A stretch of DNA of 64,000 bases from HT1-32 sp040219025. GTDB taxonomy: Bacteria; Pseudomonadota; Alphaproteobacteria; Rhodospirillales; HT1-32. The DNA is taken from contig JAVJTE010000020.1 of NCBI GenBank assembly GCA_040219025.1, forward strand, positions 558,001-622,000. The letters are read 5' to 3'. Below, piece by piece: positions 1-7,644 of this stretch (positions are counted from its first letter, which is position 1; each line of letters begins with the position of its first letter). The position numbers were made by a program, and so were the translations under genes. Below the pieces are notes generated by a model. The model was not told where the DNA came from. It was given only the letters and a program-made list of their open reading frames with translations, and ran no database searches.

Positions 1-807
1 TTTCTCGTCCACGGTTGCGGACGAAACGAAGGTTGCACCGACACCAAAGGTTTTGGTGGGGTCCGGGTTGCCGGCATACATGCCGCCCGGAATGTCAGCA
101 TAACGATAGTAGGCGTTGTCCTTGACGAACTTGTCGGGAATGTCACCTGTCACAGCAACAAGATTGGCTTCACAGGAAGAAACGGTTTCCTGAACCAGCG
201 AAGCCGGATGACCGACAAGCCAGAAGTAGGCATCAATCTTGTTGTCGCACAGTGCCTGACCGGTTTCTGCGGACTTCATTTCCGAAGCCAGCTTCAGGTC
301 GTCACGCTTCCAGCCATAGGCGGCTTCAAGCGTTTCCCATGTGGCGCGGGTACCGGAACCGGGGTTGCCGATATTGACGCGCTTGCCCTTCAGGTCGCTG
401 AAATTCTTCACGTTTGCGTCCTTGCGGGCGACAACTGTAATCGGTTCGGCATGGACCGAGAACATTGACCGCAGATCCTTGTAGGGACCCGCTTCCTTGA
501 AGCCACCGGTGCCGTTATAGGCATCGTACTGCACGTCGGACTGGGCAACGCCGAATTCCAGCTCGCCGGCCTTGATGGTGTTGACGTTATAGGCCGAGCC
601 GCCCGTGGATTCTGCGGAACAGCGGATACCGTGCTCTTTACGGCCGGCGTTCACCAGACGGCAGATCGCGCCGCCGGTCGGGTAATACACGCCGGTTACA
701 CCACCTGTACCGATGGAAATGAACTGCTGCTGAGCTGACGCGCCGGAAGCGGCAAGCGACAGGCCTGCAGCAGCGGCGGTAGCAATGAGTGTTTTCTTGA
801 GGATCAT
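1..807 (-). CDS. TAXI-family TRAP transporter solute-binding protein, C-terminus cut off
   Basis: The reading frame is open from an ATG at 807 to the window edge, so at least 269 codons are present and the C-terminus is missing. An AGGAGG ribosome site lies seven bases before the ATG. Residues 1-25 are a typical Sec signal peptide ending ASGASA before QQQ. The mature part begins FISIGTGGVTGVYYPTGG, the hallmark of TAXI receptors, followed by the STGGSAYNV stretch and a GNPGSGTRATW motif. TAXI proteins bind a substrate in the periplasm (often glutamate or other carboxylates) and deliver it to a fused TRAP permease. The permease, if linked, would lie to the left of the window. The gene is preceded by a terminator-bearing gap, so it is probably transcribed separately from the aminotransferase. 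The substrate cannot be told from sequence. Confidence 0.93.
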   Translation of the reverse strand, partial: MILKKTLIATAAAAGLSLAASGASAQQQFISIGTGGVTGVYYPTGGAICRLVNAGRKEHGIRCSAESTGGSAYNVNTIKAGELEFGVAQSDVQYDAYNGTGGFKEAGPYKDLRSMFSVHAEPITVVARKDANVKNFSDLKGKRVNIGNPGSGTRATWETLEAAYGWKRDDLKLASEMKSAETGQALCDNKIDAYFWLVGHPASLVQETVSSCEANLVAVTGDIPDKFVKDNAYYRYADIPGGMYAGNPDPTKTFGVGATFVSSATVDEK

Positions 808-1154
808 GAATCCCCTCCTGTTGTCGGTTGTTTTCATTGAGTTTTCCCTGATATCCGGTTCCTCCGGTCAAGATCAGGATCGGCTGTGGTTCAGCCGTCC
901 AGATGCATTAAATATAAACGCACCCGATTTTGATGCCCGGTTCATGGTGAACCTGACAGATAGTCGCTGGAATCGTATTTCGAGCGTACTGTTGCTCAAG
1001 CAAACCCCCTGTTACCCGAAAAAGTCCCGACGGGACCGGCTGGTTTGTTCGCCGGTCTTCTGCGGTGACCTGTTCGTCTCCCGGCGGAACATCCGCCTTG
1101 TGAAAAAGTTTAGCAGCTTGCCCGGGCATGGCAAGATAACGAAAAAGTCCGGGT
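808..1154. other. Intergenic region between aminotransferase and TAXI gene
   Basis: No convincing gene is seen in these 347 bases. The stretch holds a likely terminator for the leftward aminotransferase at 1019-1036, a second weaker hairpin (arms 1034-1040 and 1051-1057), and presumably the promoter and leader of the TAXI gene. The short overlapping frames on both strands lack ribosome sites and family resemblance. Confidence 0.6.
1019..1036 (-). terminator. Probable factor-independent terminator after the aminotransferase gene
   Basis: Read leftward, a GTCCC/GGGAC stem with a three-base loop is followed at once by TTTTTC. It sits about 120 bases beyond the stop of the aminotransferase gene, in the right orientation. 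The stem is only five base pairs, so efficiency is uncertain. Confidence 0.5.
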
Positions 1155-2489
1155 TTATTGCGCTCCCGGCAAGGCTGCATCGACGGCCTCGCCGAGCCGC
1201 CCGACAATTCGGGAAAGGTCCGCCTCTTCGACGATGAAAGGTGGCGCCAGCAGGATGTGGTCGCCGATGCGGCCATCCACTGTCCCGCCGCCGGGATAGC
1301 ACATCAGGCCCCGCTTCATCGCTTCGGTCTTGATCTTTCCGTTGATACCGGCTGCCGGATCCAGCGGTTGCTTGGTGGTGCGGTCTGCAACCAGCTCCAG
1401 CCCGCGAAACAGCCCGCGCCCGCGGATATCACCGATATTCGGATGATTACCGAACCGGTCCTGCAGCAGGCTGTCCAGCCGCTCGCCCATGCGCACCACA
1501 TTGGCCAGCAGATCCCGGTCCTGTATCTCCTTCTGCACCGCCAGTGACGCGGCACAGGCCAGAGCATGACCCATATAGGTGTGGCCGTGCTGGAAAAAGC
1601 CCGAGCCACTGGCAAAGGCGTCATAGATTTCCTTGCGGACAATGGTCGCGCCAATCGGCTGATATCCGGCACCCAGACCCTTGGCGATGGCCACCATGTC
1701 GGGAACGATGCCTTCCTGATGAAAGGCGAACAGGTCGCCGGTGCGGCCCATCCCGCACATGACCTCGTCCAGAATCAGCAGCACCCCGTACTTGTCGCAG
1801 ATTTCCCGGATACGCCGGAAATATCCCTCGACGGCGGGTACCGCACCCATGGTTGCGCCGACAACGGGTTCGGCCACGAAGGCGGCGACCTTGTCCTCGC
1901 CGACACTCAGAATAGTTTCTTCCAGCTCGTTTGCGACCCGCAGGCCATAGGCTTCGTCGGTTTCACCGGCTTCCTTCCAGCGCCAGGCATGACAGGGGGC
2001 GATATGCGACGTGACCGGCAGCAGTACAGGCTCAAACTGCTGGCGTCGCCACATGTTGCCGCCCGTCGACAGCGCCCCCAGCGTGTTGCCGTGAAAGCTC
2101 TGACGCCGGGCGATATAGTGGTGGCGCTGTGGCTGTCCGGTCTCGACAAAATACTGCCGTGCCATTTTCAGTGCGGTCTCGACAGCTTCCGAACCGCCAC
2201 TGACAAAATAGACCCGGTCCAGGTCACCGCCGGCCTGCTGCGTCAGAAAGTCGGCCAGTTGTTCCATCGGCTCATTGGTGAAGAAGCCGCTATGGGCGAA
2301 GGCCAGCCGGTCCAGCTGTTCATGCATCGCCTGTCTGACAGCCGCATTGGAGTGGCCGAGACAGGAGACCGCCGCACCGCCACTGGCGTCGATATAGCGT
2401 TTTCCCTCCGCATCGATCAGCTCGATGCCGTCACCCCGGACAGCCTGCGGCATTGTCCCTCTGGTACTGCGATGAAATACATGGTCCAT
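1155..2489 (-). CDS. Class III PLP-dependent aminotransferase
   Basis: 444 residues, the normal length for class III (omega) aminotransferases. The PLP features are visible: SGGSEAVETALK at 97-108 for phosphate binding, the SFHGNT motif near 131, the LILDEVMCGMGRTG block with the pyridine-contacting Asp241, and the Schiff-base lysine Lys270 in AIAKGLGAG. The family moves an amino group from amino acids, polyamines or beta-alanine-like donors to a keto acid or aldehyde in the cytoplasm. The Gly and Arg-poor substrate loops do not identify the donor, and neighbours do not help beyond a TAXI transporter downstream on the same strand. It may act in catabolism of an imported amine or amino acid; that is inference. 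Confidence 0.92.
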   Translation of the reverse strand: MDHVFHRSTRGTMPQAVRGDGIELIDAEGKRYIDASGGAAVSCLGHSNAAVRQAMHEQLDRLAFAHSGFFTNEPMEQLADFLTQQAGGDLDRVYFVSGGSEAVETALKMARQYFVETGQPQRHHYIARRQSFHGNTLGALSTGGNMWRRQQFEPVLLPVTSHIAPCHAWRWKEAGETDEAYGLRVANELEETILSVGEDKVAAFVAEPVVGATMGAVPAVEGYFRRIREICDKYGVLLILDEVMCGMGRTGDLFAFHQEGIVPDMVAIAKGLGAGYQPIGATIVRKEIYDAFASGSGFFQHGHTYMGHALACAASLAVQKEIQDRDLLANVVRMGERLDSLLQDRFGNHPNIGDIRGRGLFRGLELVADRTTKQPLDPAAGINGKIKTEAMKRGLMCYPGGGTVDGRIGDHILLAPPFIVEEADLSRIVGRLGEAVDAALPGAQ

Positions 2490-2628
2490 GACTGCTGTCC
2501 CTGCTCTGGCGATCCGGAATCCTACCGGAAATCCGCAGAACCGTACACCGGATTGCCCATGACGCGTTGATCGCGCCGCGCAGGCTGGCTAAAGTCGCGC
2601 ACCGAAATCACCCGGCAGAGCCCAGATC

Positions 2629-3144
2629 ATGGATATCAAAGACCACATTCGCAGCGTGCCCGACTTCCCGAAGCCCGGCATTCTTTTCTATGACATCTCC
2701 ACCCTGCTGGCGGATGCGGATGCCTGGCAGGTGGCGCTTGGCCGGCTGGCACGGATTGTCCGGGGTTTTCAGCCTGACCTGCTGGTCGGCATCGAAAGCC
2801 GGGGGTTTCTGGTGGCCGCGCCTCTGGCGTTGAAGCTGGGCAGCGGTTTTGTCATGGTCCGCAAACAGGGCAAACTGCCGGGCAAGACCATTCCGTTCGA
2901 ATATCAGCTCGAGTACGGCTCGGATATTGTGGAAATTCAGGAAGATGCGATCAAACCCGGCCAGCGGGTGGTGGTGCTGGATGATCTGCTGGCTACCGGC
3001 GGTACGCTGCAGGCCTCCATCGAACTGCTGCGCAAGGTCGGGGCCGATGTCGTCGGCGCAGCCTGCCTGATTGAACTGACCTTCCTGAACGGACGGGACC
3101 GGCTGGATGTCCCGTTTGAGGCGCTGGTCGCCTATGATTCCTGA
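2629..3144 (+). CDS. apt: Adenine phosphoribosyltransferase
   Basis: 171 residues, the usual length of bacterial Apt. It salvages adenine by joining it to PRPP to give AMP in the cytoplasm. The N-terminal IRSVPDFPKPGILFYDIS stretch is characteristic of Apt, and the PRPP-binding signature VVVLDDLLATGG lies at 114-125. The ATG at 2629 starts the IKDHIRSVPDFP alignment directly. The start region of the following Hpt gene overlaps the end of apt by 11 bases, so the two are co-transcribed; this pairing is unexpected, since the second gene is a signalling protein. Confidence 0.96.
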   Translation: MDIKDHIRSVPDFPKPGILFYDISTLLADADAWQVALGRLARIVRGFQPDLLVGIESRGFLVAAPLALKLGSGFVMVRKQGKLPGKTIPFEYQLEYGSDIVEIQEDAIKPGQRVVVLDDLLATGGTLQASIELLRKVGADVVGAACLIELTFLNGRDRLDVPFEALVAYDS

Positions 3145-3499
3145 CCGCCCGTCCGGACTGGTTGATGCCGGCATGATCAATGATGTCCGGCGGAACGTTT
3201 CCGCCGGCGCGGCAGCCAGCCTGTATGAAGGTTTCTTTGCGGAAGTCAGAAATCACGGGTTGCCTTGTCCGGACAGCCAGCCGGTTGATATGGCGCGGAT
3301 GGCTGATCGTGCACATTCCCTGAAAAGCACCTGCGGAACCTTCGGGCTGGTCGGTCTGGCGGCGATTGCCCGCGAGATCGAGTTGTGCTGCGGGTCGGGA
3401 GACAGCGACCGTGCGGTGGAACTGGCGGGTGAATTTCAGGCGATAGCGGAAGCCTCGATCCGTGAGGCGCAGGCTGTTCTGGACAGCGATGGCGGATAA
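3134..3499 (+). CDS. Hpt-domain phosphotransfer protein, LuxU-like
   Basis: A 121-residue single-domain protein. The Hpt signature AHSLKSTCGTFG at about 60-71 carries the phospho-accepting His61, and the rest is predicted helical, as in LuxU, ArcB-type and Spo0B-like Hpt domains. I chose the ATG at 3134, which overlaps the end of apt, because the in-frame extension upstream is only a shadow of apt. Hpt proteins pass phosphoryl groups between a hybrid histidine kinase and a response regulator. The convergent neighbour six bases away is a LuxO-like regulator, which makes this a natural partner. No sensor kinase is present in the window. Confidence 0.85.
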   Translation: MIPDRPSGLVDAGMINDVRRNVSAGAAASLYEGFFAEVRNHGLPCPDSQPVDMARMADRAHSLKSTCGTFGLVGLAAIAREIELCCGSGDSDRAVELAGEFQAIAEASIREAQAVLDSDGG

Positions 3500-3505
3500 C
3501 CCGCC

Positions 3506-4933
3506 TCAGGCTTTTGCAGCCTGGTCGGCCTCCTGCCATGCCGCCAGCTTGCGGTAGAGTGTCGACGGACTGACATCGAGAGCCTCGGCAGCTTTCGGAA
3601 TATTGCCCCCCATCTGTGAAATGGCGGCTTCAATCGCCCGCCTCTCGACAATATGCAGTGGCTCGACGGGTTGCGGCGCAGGGGCGGCAACCCGATGACT
3701 GTTATCGGTTGCCCGGCGCGTCAGGGTCTGGCGCCGGTCCGGATCGGCCTGTGTGGCCGTTGCAATTCGCTCCGGCAGCATGGCCAGACTGACCTGCTGA
3801 TCATCGTTCAGAACGACGACGTTTCGCAGGGTGTTTTCCAGTTCGCGCACATTCCCCGGCCAGTCATACTGCTGCAGTGCCAGGCGTGCGTCGTCGTCGA
3901 ACCCGGTAAAGGATTTGCCTTCTTCCTTGCAGACCCGGGCCAGAACATGGTCGGCAATATCGAGCACATCGCTGTCGCGGTCCCGCAGGGGCGGCAGCAG
4001 AACCGGGATCACATGCAGCCGGTAATACAGATCCTCGCGGAACCGGCCGGCCAGCACTTCCTTCCAGGGGTCACGATTGGTCGCGCAGATGAAGCGGACA
4101 TCGACAGTTTCATCTGCGCCGCCACCGACCCTCTGAAACGTTCCGGTCTGGATGAACCGTAACAGTTTGGTTTGCAGGGGCATCGGCATTTCGCAGATCT
4201 CGTCGAGGAACAGGGTTCCCTTGTCTGCCCGGGTCGCCGCCCCGTCACGGTTGCTGACAGCGCCGGTAAAAGCCCCCTTCACATGACCGAAAATCTCGCT
4301 CTCCATCAGCTCGCCGGGGATGGCCCCGCAGTTGATGGCGACCAGCGCCTGGGTGCTGCGGGGCGAGCGGCTGTGAACGGCTTCGGCGGCCAGTTCCTTG
4401 CCGGTGCCTGATTCCCCGGTCACGAACACGGTTGCCCGGGAAGAGGCCGCACTTTCGATAATCCGGTAAACCGCCTGCATCGGCAGTGACGAGCCGATGA
4501 AACGGCAATATTCACGGCGGTCAAATGTGTCACGATAGGTCGCAACGATGGTCCGCAATGACGCCTGCTCCAGCGCATTGCGGAGGGTCACAATCAGGCG
4601 GTCGGCGGTGAAGGGTTTGACAATGAAGTCCGTGGCACCCGCCTGCATCGCCCCGACGGCAACATTGACCGATCCGTGTGCCGTGATGACGATGACCATA
4701 TCCGCCAGATCGTCCTGCCGGATGATCCGGAGGATATCCAGACCATCCATATCCGGCAGTTTCAGATCAAGCAGCACAGCGGCCGGGCGCAGCCGCCGCA
4801 TGGCCTCCAGCGCTTCCGCACCGGTGGCGACGGTTTGCAGGGTGATCGGTTCGTCACGCAGATACTCGCCATAGACCCGCGCCAGCGACAGCGTGTCTTC
4901 GACGAGCAGAATGTCCGGTCGCGGGTCCGGCAT
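3506..4933 (-). CDS. LuxO-like sigma-54-dependent response regulator
   Basis: 475 residues in the standard NtrC-family order. A receiver domain (about 5-120) has the phospho-acceptor Asp56 in LLDLKLPD. The AAA+ domain has Walker A GESGTGKE at 173-180, the sigma-54 contact loop GAFTGA at 220-225, and a Walker B LFLDEICEM. A Fis-type helix-turn-helix ends the protein (IPKAAEALDVSPSTLYRKL). The linker and AAA+ text (FIGSSLPMQAVYRIIESAASS, NRDPWKEVLAGRFREDLYYRLHVIP) is, from memory, especially close to Vibrio LuxO. It would use ATP to open sigma-54 promoters. The adjacent convergent Hpt gene fits a LuxU-LuxO phosphorelay. Target genes are unknown; no Qrr-like RNA was recognised here. Confidence 0.9.
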   Translation of the reverse strand: MPDPRPDILLVEDTLSLARVYGEYLRDEPITLQTVATGAEALEAMRRLRPAAVLLDLKLPDMDGLDILRIIRQDDLADMVIVITAHGSVNVAVGAMQAGATDFIVKPFTADRLIVTLRNALEQASLRTIVATYRDTFDRREYCRFIGSSLPMQAVYRIIESAASSRATVFVTGESGTGKELAAEAVHSRSPRSTQALVAINCGAIPGELMESEIFGHVKGAFTGAVSNRDGAATRADKGTLFLDEICEMPMPLQTKLLRFIQTGTFQRVGGGADETVDVRFICATNRDPWKEVLAGRFREDLYYRLHVIPVLLPPLRDRDSDVLDIADHVLARVCKEEGKSFTGFDDDARLALQQYDWPGNVRELENTLRNVVVLNDDQQVSLAMLPERIATATQADPDRRQTLTRRATDNSHRVAAPAPQPVEPLHIVERRAIEAAISQMGGNIPKAAEALDVSPSTLYRKLAAWQEADQAAKA

Positions 4934-5022
4934 GAATGTTCTGATCCCGGGTTCTGATGATCGGTATAAATCCGGCAGACGGCAGGACTTGCACGCAAAA
5001 AAATCAGAAAGCCCGGAACAGA

Positions 5023-5053
5023 GAAAGCCCGCCGATTTAATCGGCGGGCTTTC
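5023..5053. terminator. Strong bidirectional-type hairpin downstream of pstS
   Basis: Perfect 13-base-pair inverted repeat (arms 5023-5035 and 5041-5053, loop TTTAA), GC-rich with A-tracts at one end and T-tracts at the other. It lies 28 bases beyond the stop of the leftward pstS gene, and a run of seven T's follows further on in that direction (around 4997-5003). Confidence 0.75.
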
Positions 5054-5080
5054 CCGTCATCCGGTCCTGGCGGACCCGGA

Positions 5081-6106
5081 TTACATGCTCAGGTCAGCCA
5101 GTCCGCGGGCATCGGCGGCAACCTTCTTGCGCTCGGCATCCGGCAGCGGGATCAGGCCCTTGTCTGCGAGATAGCCGTCCGGGCCCCAGGCCTTTTCAGC
5201 GGTGAACTCGTTCAGATATTCAGCAATACCCGGAACAACACCGACATGCGCCTTCTTCACATAGAAGAAGAGCGAGCGCGAAACCGGGTAGGAGCCGTCT
5301 GCGATCAGCTCGAAGGTCGGCTTGACGCCGTTGACGACGCTGCCCTGCAGCTTGTCAGAGTTCTGATCAAGGAAGGAGAAGCCGAAGATACCGAAGGCAT
5401 CCGGATTGGCGTCAAGCTTCTGCACGATCAGGTTGTCATTCTCACCGGCTTCGACATAGGCACCGTCTTCGCGGATCGCACCGGCAGCCTTGGAAGCAAC
5501 TTTCTTGTCGAGCGACTTCATGCCGGCATTGGCATGGGCGCCGCCTTCCATGGCGAGCTCAACAAAGGCGTCACGGGTGCCGGACGTCGGCGGCGGGCCG
5601 AGAACTTCGATCTTCTTCTTCGGCAGTGACGGATCAATATCGCTCCACATCTTGTAGGGGTTGGCGACCAGCTTGCCGTCGACGACCACTTCACGGGCCA
5701 GCGCCAGGAAGATCTGTTCGAGGGTCACGCTCATCTGCGGTGACTTCTTCGAGTTGGAGAAGACAATGCCGTCAAAGCCAACCTTGACTTCGGTGATGCC
5801 GGTTACACCGTTCTTTGCACAAAGTTCGACTTCCGACGACTTGATGCGGCGTGACGAATTGGTGATGTCCGGATGGTCGACGCCGACACCGGCGCAGAAC
5901 AACTTCAGACCACCACCGGAACCGGTGCTTTCAACAACCGGGGTCTTGAAGGAGGTGGAGCGACCGAATTCTTCGGCAACGGCTGAGGAAAACGGGAAAA
6001 CCGTTGACGAACCGACGATGCGGATCTGGTCGCGGGCAGAGGCCGACTGGGCCATGGTGGTTGCGACAACTGCCGTAATCGCAAATGCGAGGGTTTTCTT
6101 GAACAC
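5081..6106 (-). CDS. pstS: Phosphate ABC transporter substrate-binding protein PstS
   Basis: 341 residues from a GTG at 6106, preceded by a GGAGAG ribosome site; this start gives a clean signal peptide (FKKTLAFAITAVVATTMAQSASA, cleaved near 24). The mature protein starts IRIVGSSTVFPFSSAVAEEF, the phosphate-binding GSSTVxP motif of the PstS family, followed by ESTGSGGGLKLFC, then SSRRIKSSE and the TSGTRDAF ligand motif. PstS captures phosphate in the periplasm for the PstCAB importer. No pstC, pstA or pstB follows; instead a strong terminator does, so this is a solitary or separately located binding protein. A Pho-box-like site about 84 bases upstream supports phosphate-starvation control by PhoB. 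Confidence 0.9.
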   Translation of the reverse strand: MFKKTLAFAITAVVATTMAQSASARDQIRIVGSSTVFPFSSAVAEEFGRSTSFKTPVVESTGSGGGLKLFCAGVGVDHPDITNSSRRIKSSEVELCAKNGVTGITEVKVGFDGIVFSNSKKSPQMSVTLEQIFLALAREVVVDGKLVANPYKMWSDIDPSLPKKKIEVLGPPPTSGTRDAFVELAMEGGAHANAGMKSLDKKVASKAAGAIREDGAYVEAGENDNLIVQKLDANPDAFGIFGFSFLDQNSDKLQGSVVNGVKPTFELIADGSYPVSRSLFFYVKKAHVGVVPGIAEYLNEFTAEKAWGPDGYLADKGLIPLPDAERKKVAADARGLADLSM

Positions 6107-6189
6107 TGGGGACTCTCCGGGTTGGTTCCAAATTTCGGACACCGCGACGTGGTAACCTGCGGCGAACGCTGCCTGTCTACAGACGGTGC

Positions 6190-6207
6190 GTTACATGTTT
6201 GTGACAG
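6190..6207 (-). promoter_or_regulatory. Candidate Pho box upstream of pstS
   Basis: On the minus strand the site reads CTGTCAC, four bases AAAC, then ATGTAAC. The PhoB consensus is two CTGTCAT/C repeats separated by an AT-rich four-base spacer; the first half matches fully and the second at five of seven positions. It lies about 84 bases before the GTG of pstS, a normal position for a PhoB-activated promoter. It also lies in the leader of the divergent glycosyltransferase gene. Confidence 0.6.
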
Positions 6208-6282
6208 AATGCGGCGATGTTGAAATTTGTTGCCCGGCGGACCGGCACCCGGCAGCCTCTCCCGACAGGAGAATCACCCGCA

Positions 6283-7626
6283 ATGGCCGAACCCACACTC
6301 TATCAACTGGCGACAGATCACATTTCCGGCGGACGGTACTGGCCGGCGGAACTGATTGCCCGGAAAATGCTGGCAACAGATGCCGGTGATCCGCGGGCCT
6401 GGATGATCCGGGCGCAGTGCCGTGACCGTTCCGGGGACCGGGCAGGGGCCGTTGCCGCCTGCCGGCCGGCGGCACAATGTGACGGGGTCCGGCCGGACGT
6501 TCTGCTGGATCTGGGCTCGCTGCATGCCGGTTTTGGCCTGCGGGCCGAGGCGGATGCGATTTATGCCCGGCTGCTGGAGACCGTTCCGGAGAGTCTTCCC
6601 GCTCTGGTCAATCGCGGAAATGTCCAGCTTGGGCTGGGCAATGCCGGGGCGGCGGTCCGGTTGCAGCGCCAGGCGATTTCCCTCCGCCCCGATCTGCCGG
6701 AGGCGCATTACAATCTGGCATCGGCGCTGTTTCATTCCGGCGAAATCGAACAGGCGTTTGACGCCTATGAATGGCGCTGGAAGGTCGGTGCCTTCACGAC
6801 CCGCGCCCCGGATTTTCGCCAGCCACGCTGGCAGAAGGGCAAGCCAGAGGGCGACAGCCTGCTGATCATTCCGGAACAGGGGCTGGGGGACAGCATTCAT
6901 TTCATCCGCTTCGTCCGTCTGGTGAAACCGCTGTTCAGTCAGGTTTCAGTCGAGGTTCCGCGCCCGCTGATGCGCCTGTTCAGGTCAGTGCCGGGAATCG
7001 ACCGGCTTGTGCCCTATGGCGGGCCTTACCCGGATTTCGATTGCTGGGCACCGCTGCTCAGCCTGCCGCATCTGCTGGGCCTGACCCGCGACAGTTACCC
7101 GAAACCTCCCTATCTGCCGGTATCACAGGACCGGCGGCGTCGGGGGACAGTCACTGACGGGCTGCGTGTCGGCTTCTCCTGGACCGGTAATCCGCAGTCG
7201 CGCAACAATCACCTGCGCAGTTCCACCTTCGGGGACTTTCTGCCGCTTCTGCGCAGGCCGGATATCCGGCCGGTCAACCTGCAAAAAGATGTCCCGCCGG
7301 GCCAGTTCGACCATCCCGGCCTTGCCGGCCGGATCGATGACCCGATGCCGGGGGTGAAAGATTTTGCTGATACGGCAGAGATCATCAACGGGCTCGACCT
7401 GGTCGTGACGGTTGATAACGTCATCGCGCATCTGGCCGGTGCGATGGGGGTGCCTGTGCTGGTATTGCTGCCCACTCTGCCGGACTGGCGCTGGGGGCTG
7501 GGCGGTGATGAAACCTTCTGGTATCCGTCATTGCGCCTGTTCCGGGAAGACCGGCAACAGGGCTGGCAGCCGGCCTTTGCCGCGGTGGATCAGGCAGTCA
7601 CCGCATTCATCCGGGGGACGGGCTGA
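6283..7626 (+). CDS. TPR protein with a GT9-like glycosyltransferase domain
   Basis: 447 residues from the ATG at 6283 (AGGAG eleven bases upstream). The N-terminal ~180 residues show tetratricopeptide-type helical repeats (VPESLPALVNRGNVQLGLGNAGAAVRLQRQA; DLPEAHYNLASALFHSGEIEQAFDAYEWRW). The C-terminal half resembles heptosyltransferase-like (GT9-fold) domains found in many alphaproteobacterial TPR proteins: LIIPEQGLGDSIHFIRF and, near the end, VTVDNVIAHLAGAMGVPV and DWRWGL. These usually glycosylate proteins or surface polymers, but donor and acceptor are unknown. In the usual motif the Asn of VDN is Thr, a small deviation. It is divergent from pstS and ends in a short hairpin shared with the converging next gene. 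Confidence 0.8.
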   Translation: MAEPTLYQLATDHISGGRYWPAELIARKMLATDAGDPRAWMIRAQCRDRSGDRAGAVAACRPAAQCDGVRPDVLLDLGSLHAGFGLRAEADAIYARLLETVPESLPALVNRGNVQLGLGNAGAAVRLQRQAISLRPDLPEAHYNLASALFHSGEIEQAFDAYEWRWKVGAFTTRAPDFRQPRWQKGKPEGDSLLIIPEQGLGDSIHFIRFVRLVKPLFSQVSVEVPRPLMRLFRSVPGIDRLVPYGGPYPDFDCWAPLLSLPHLLGLTRDSYPKPPYLPVSQDRRRRGTVTDGLRVGFSWTGNPQSRNNHLRSSTFGDFLPLLRRPDIRPVNLQKDVPPGQFDHPGLAGRIDDPMPGVKDFADTAEIINGLDLVVTVDNVIAHLAGAMGVPVLVLLPTLPDWRWGLGGDETFWYPSLRLFREDRQQGWQPAFAAVDQAVTAFIRGTG

Positions 7627-7644
7627 ACCGCTGTTTCAGCGGTT
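7626..7644. terminator. Hairpin between convergent genes
   Basis: Eight-base-pair stem AACCGCTG/CAGCGGTT (7626-7633 and 7637-7644) with a TTT loop. It begins at the last base of the stop codon of the rightward glycosyltransferase gene and overlaps the stop codon of the leftward ankyrin gene. A shared stop for both transcripts is likely; there is no long T-run. Confidence 0.5.
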
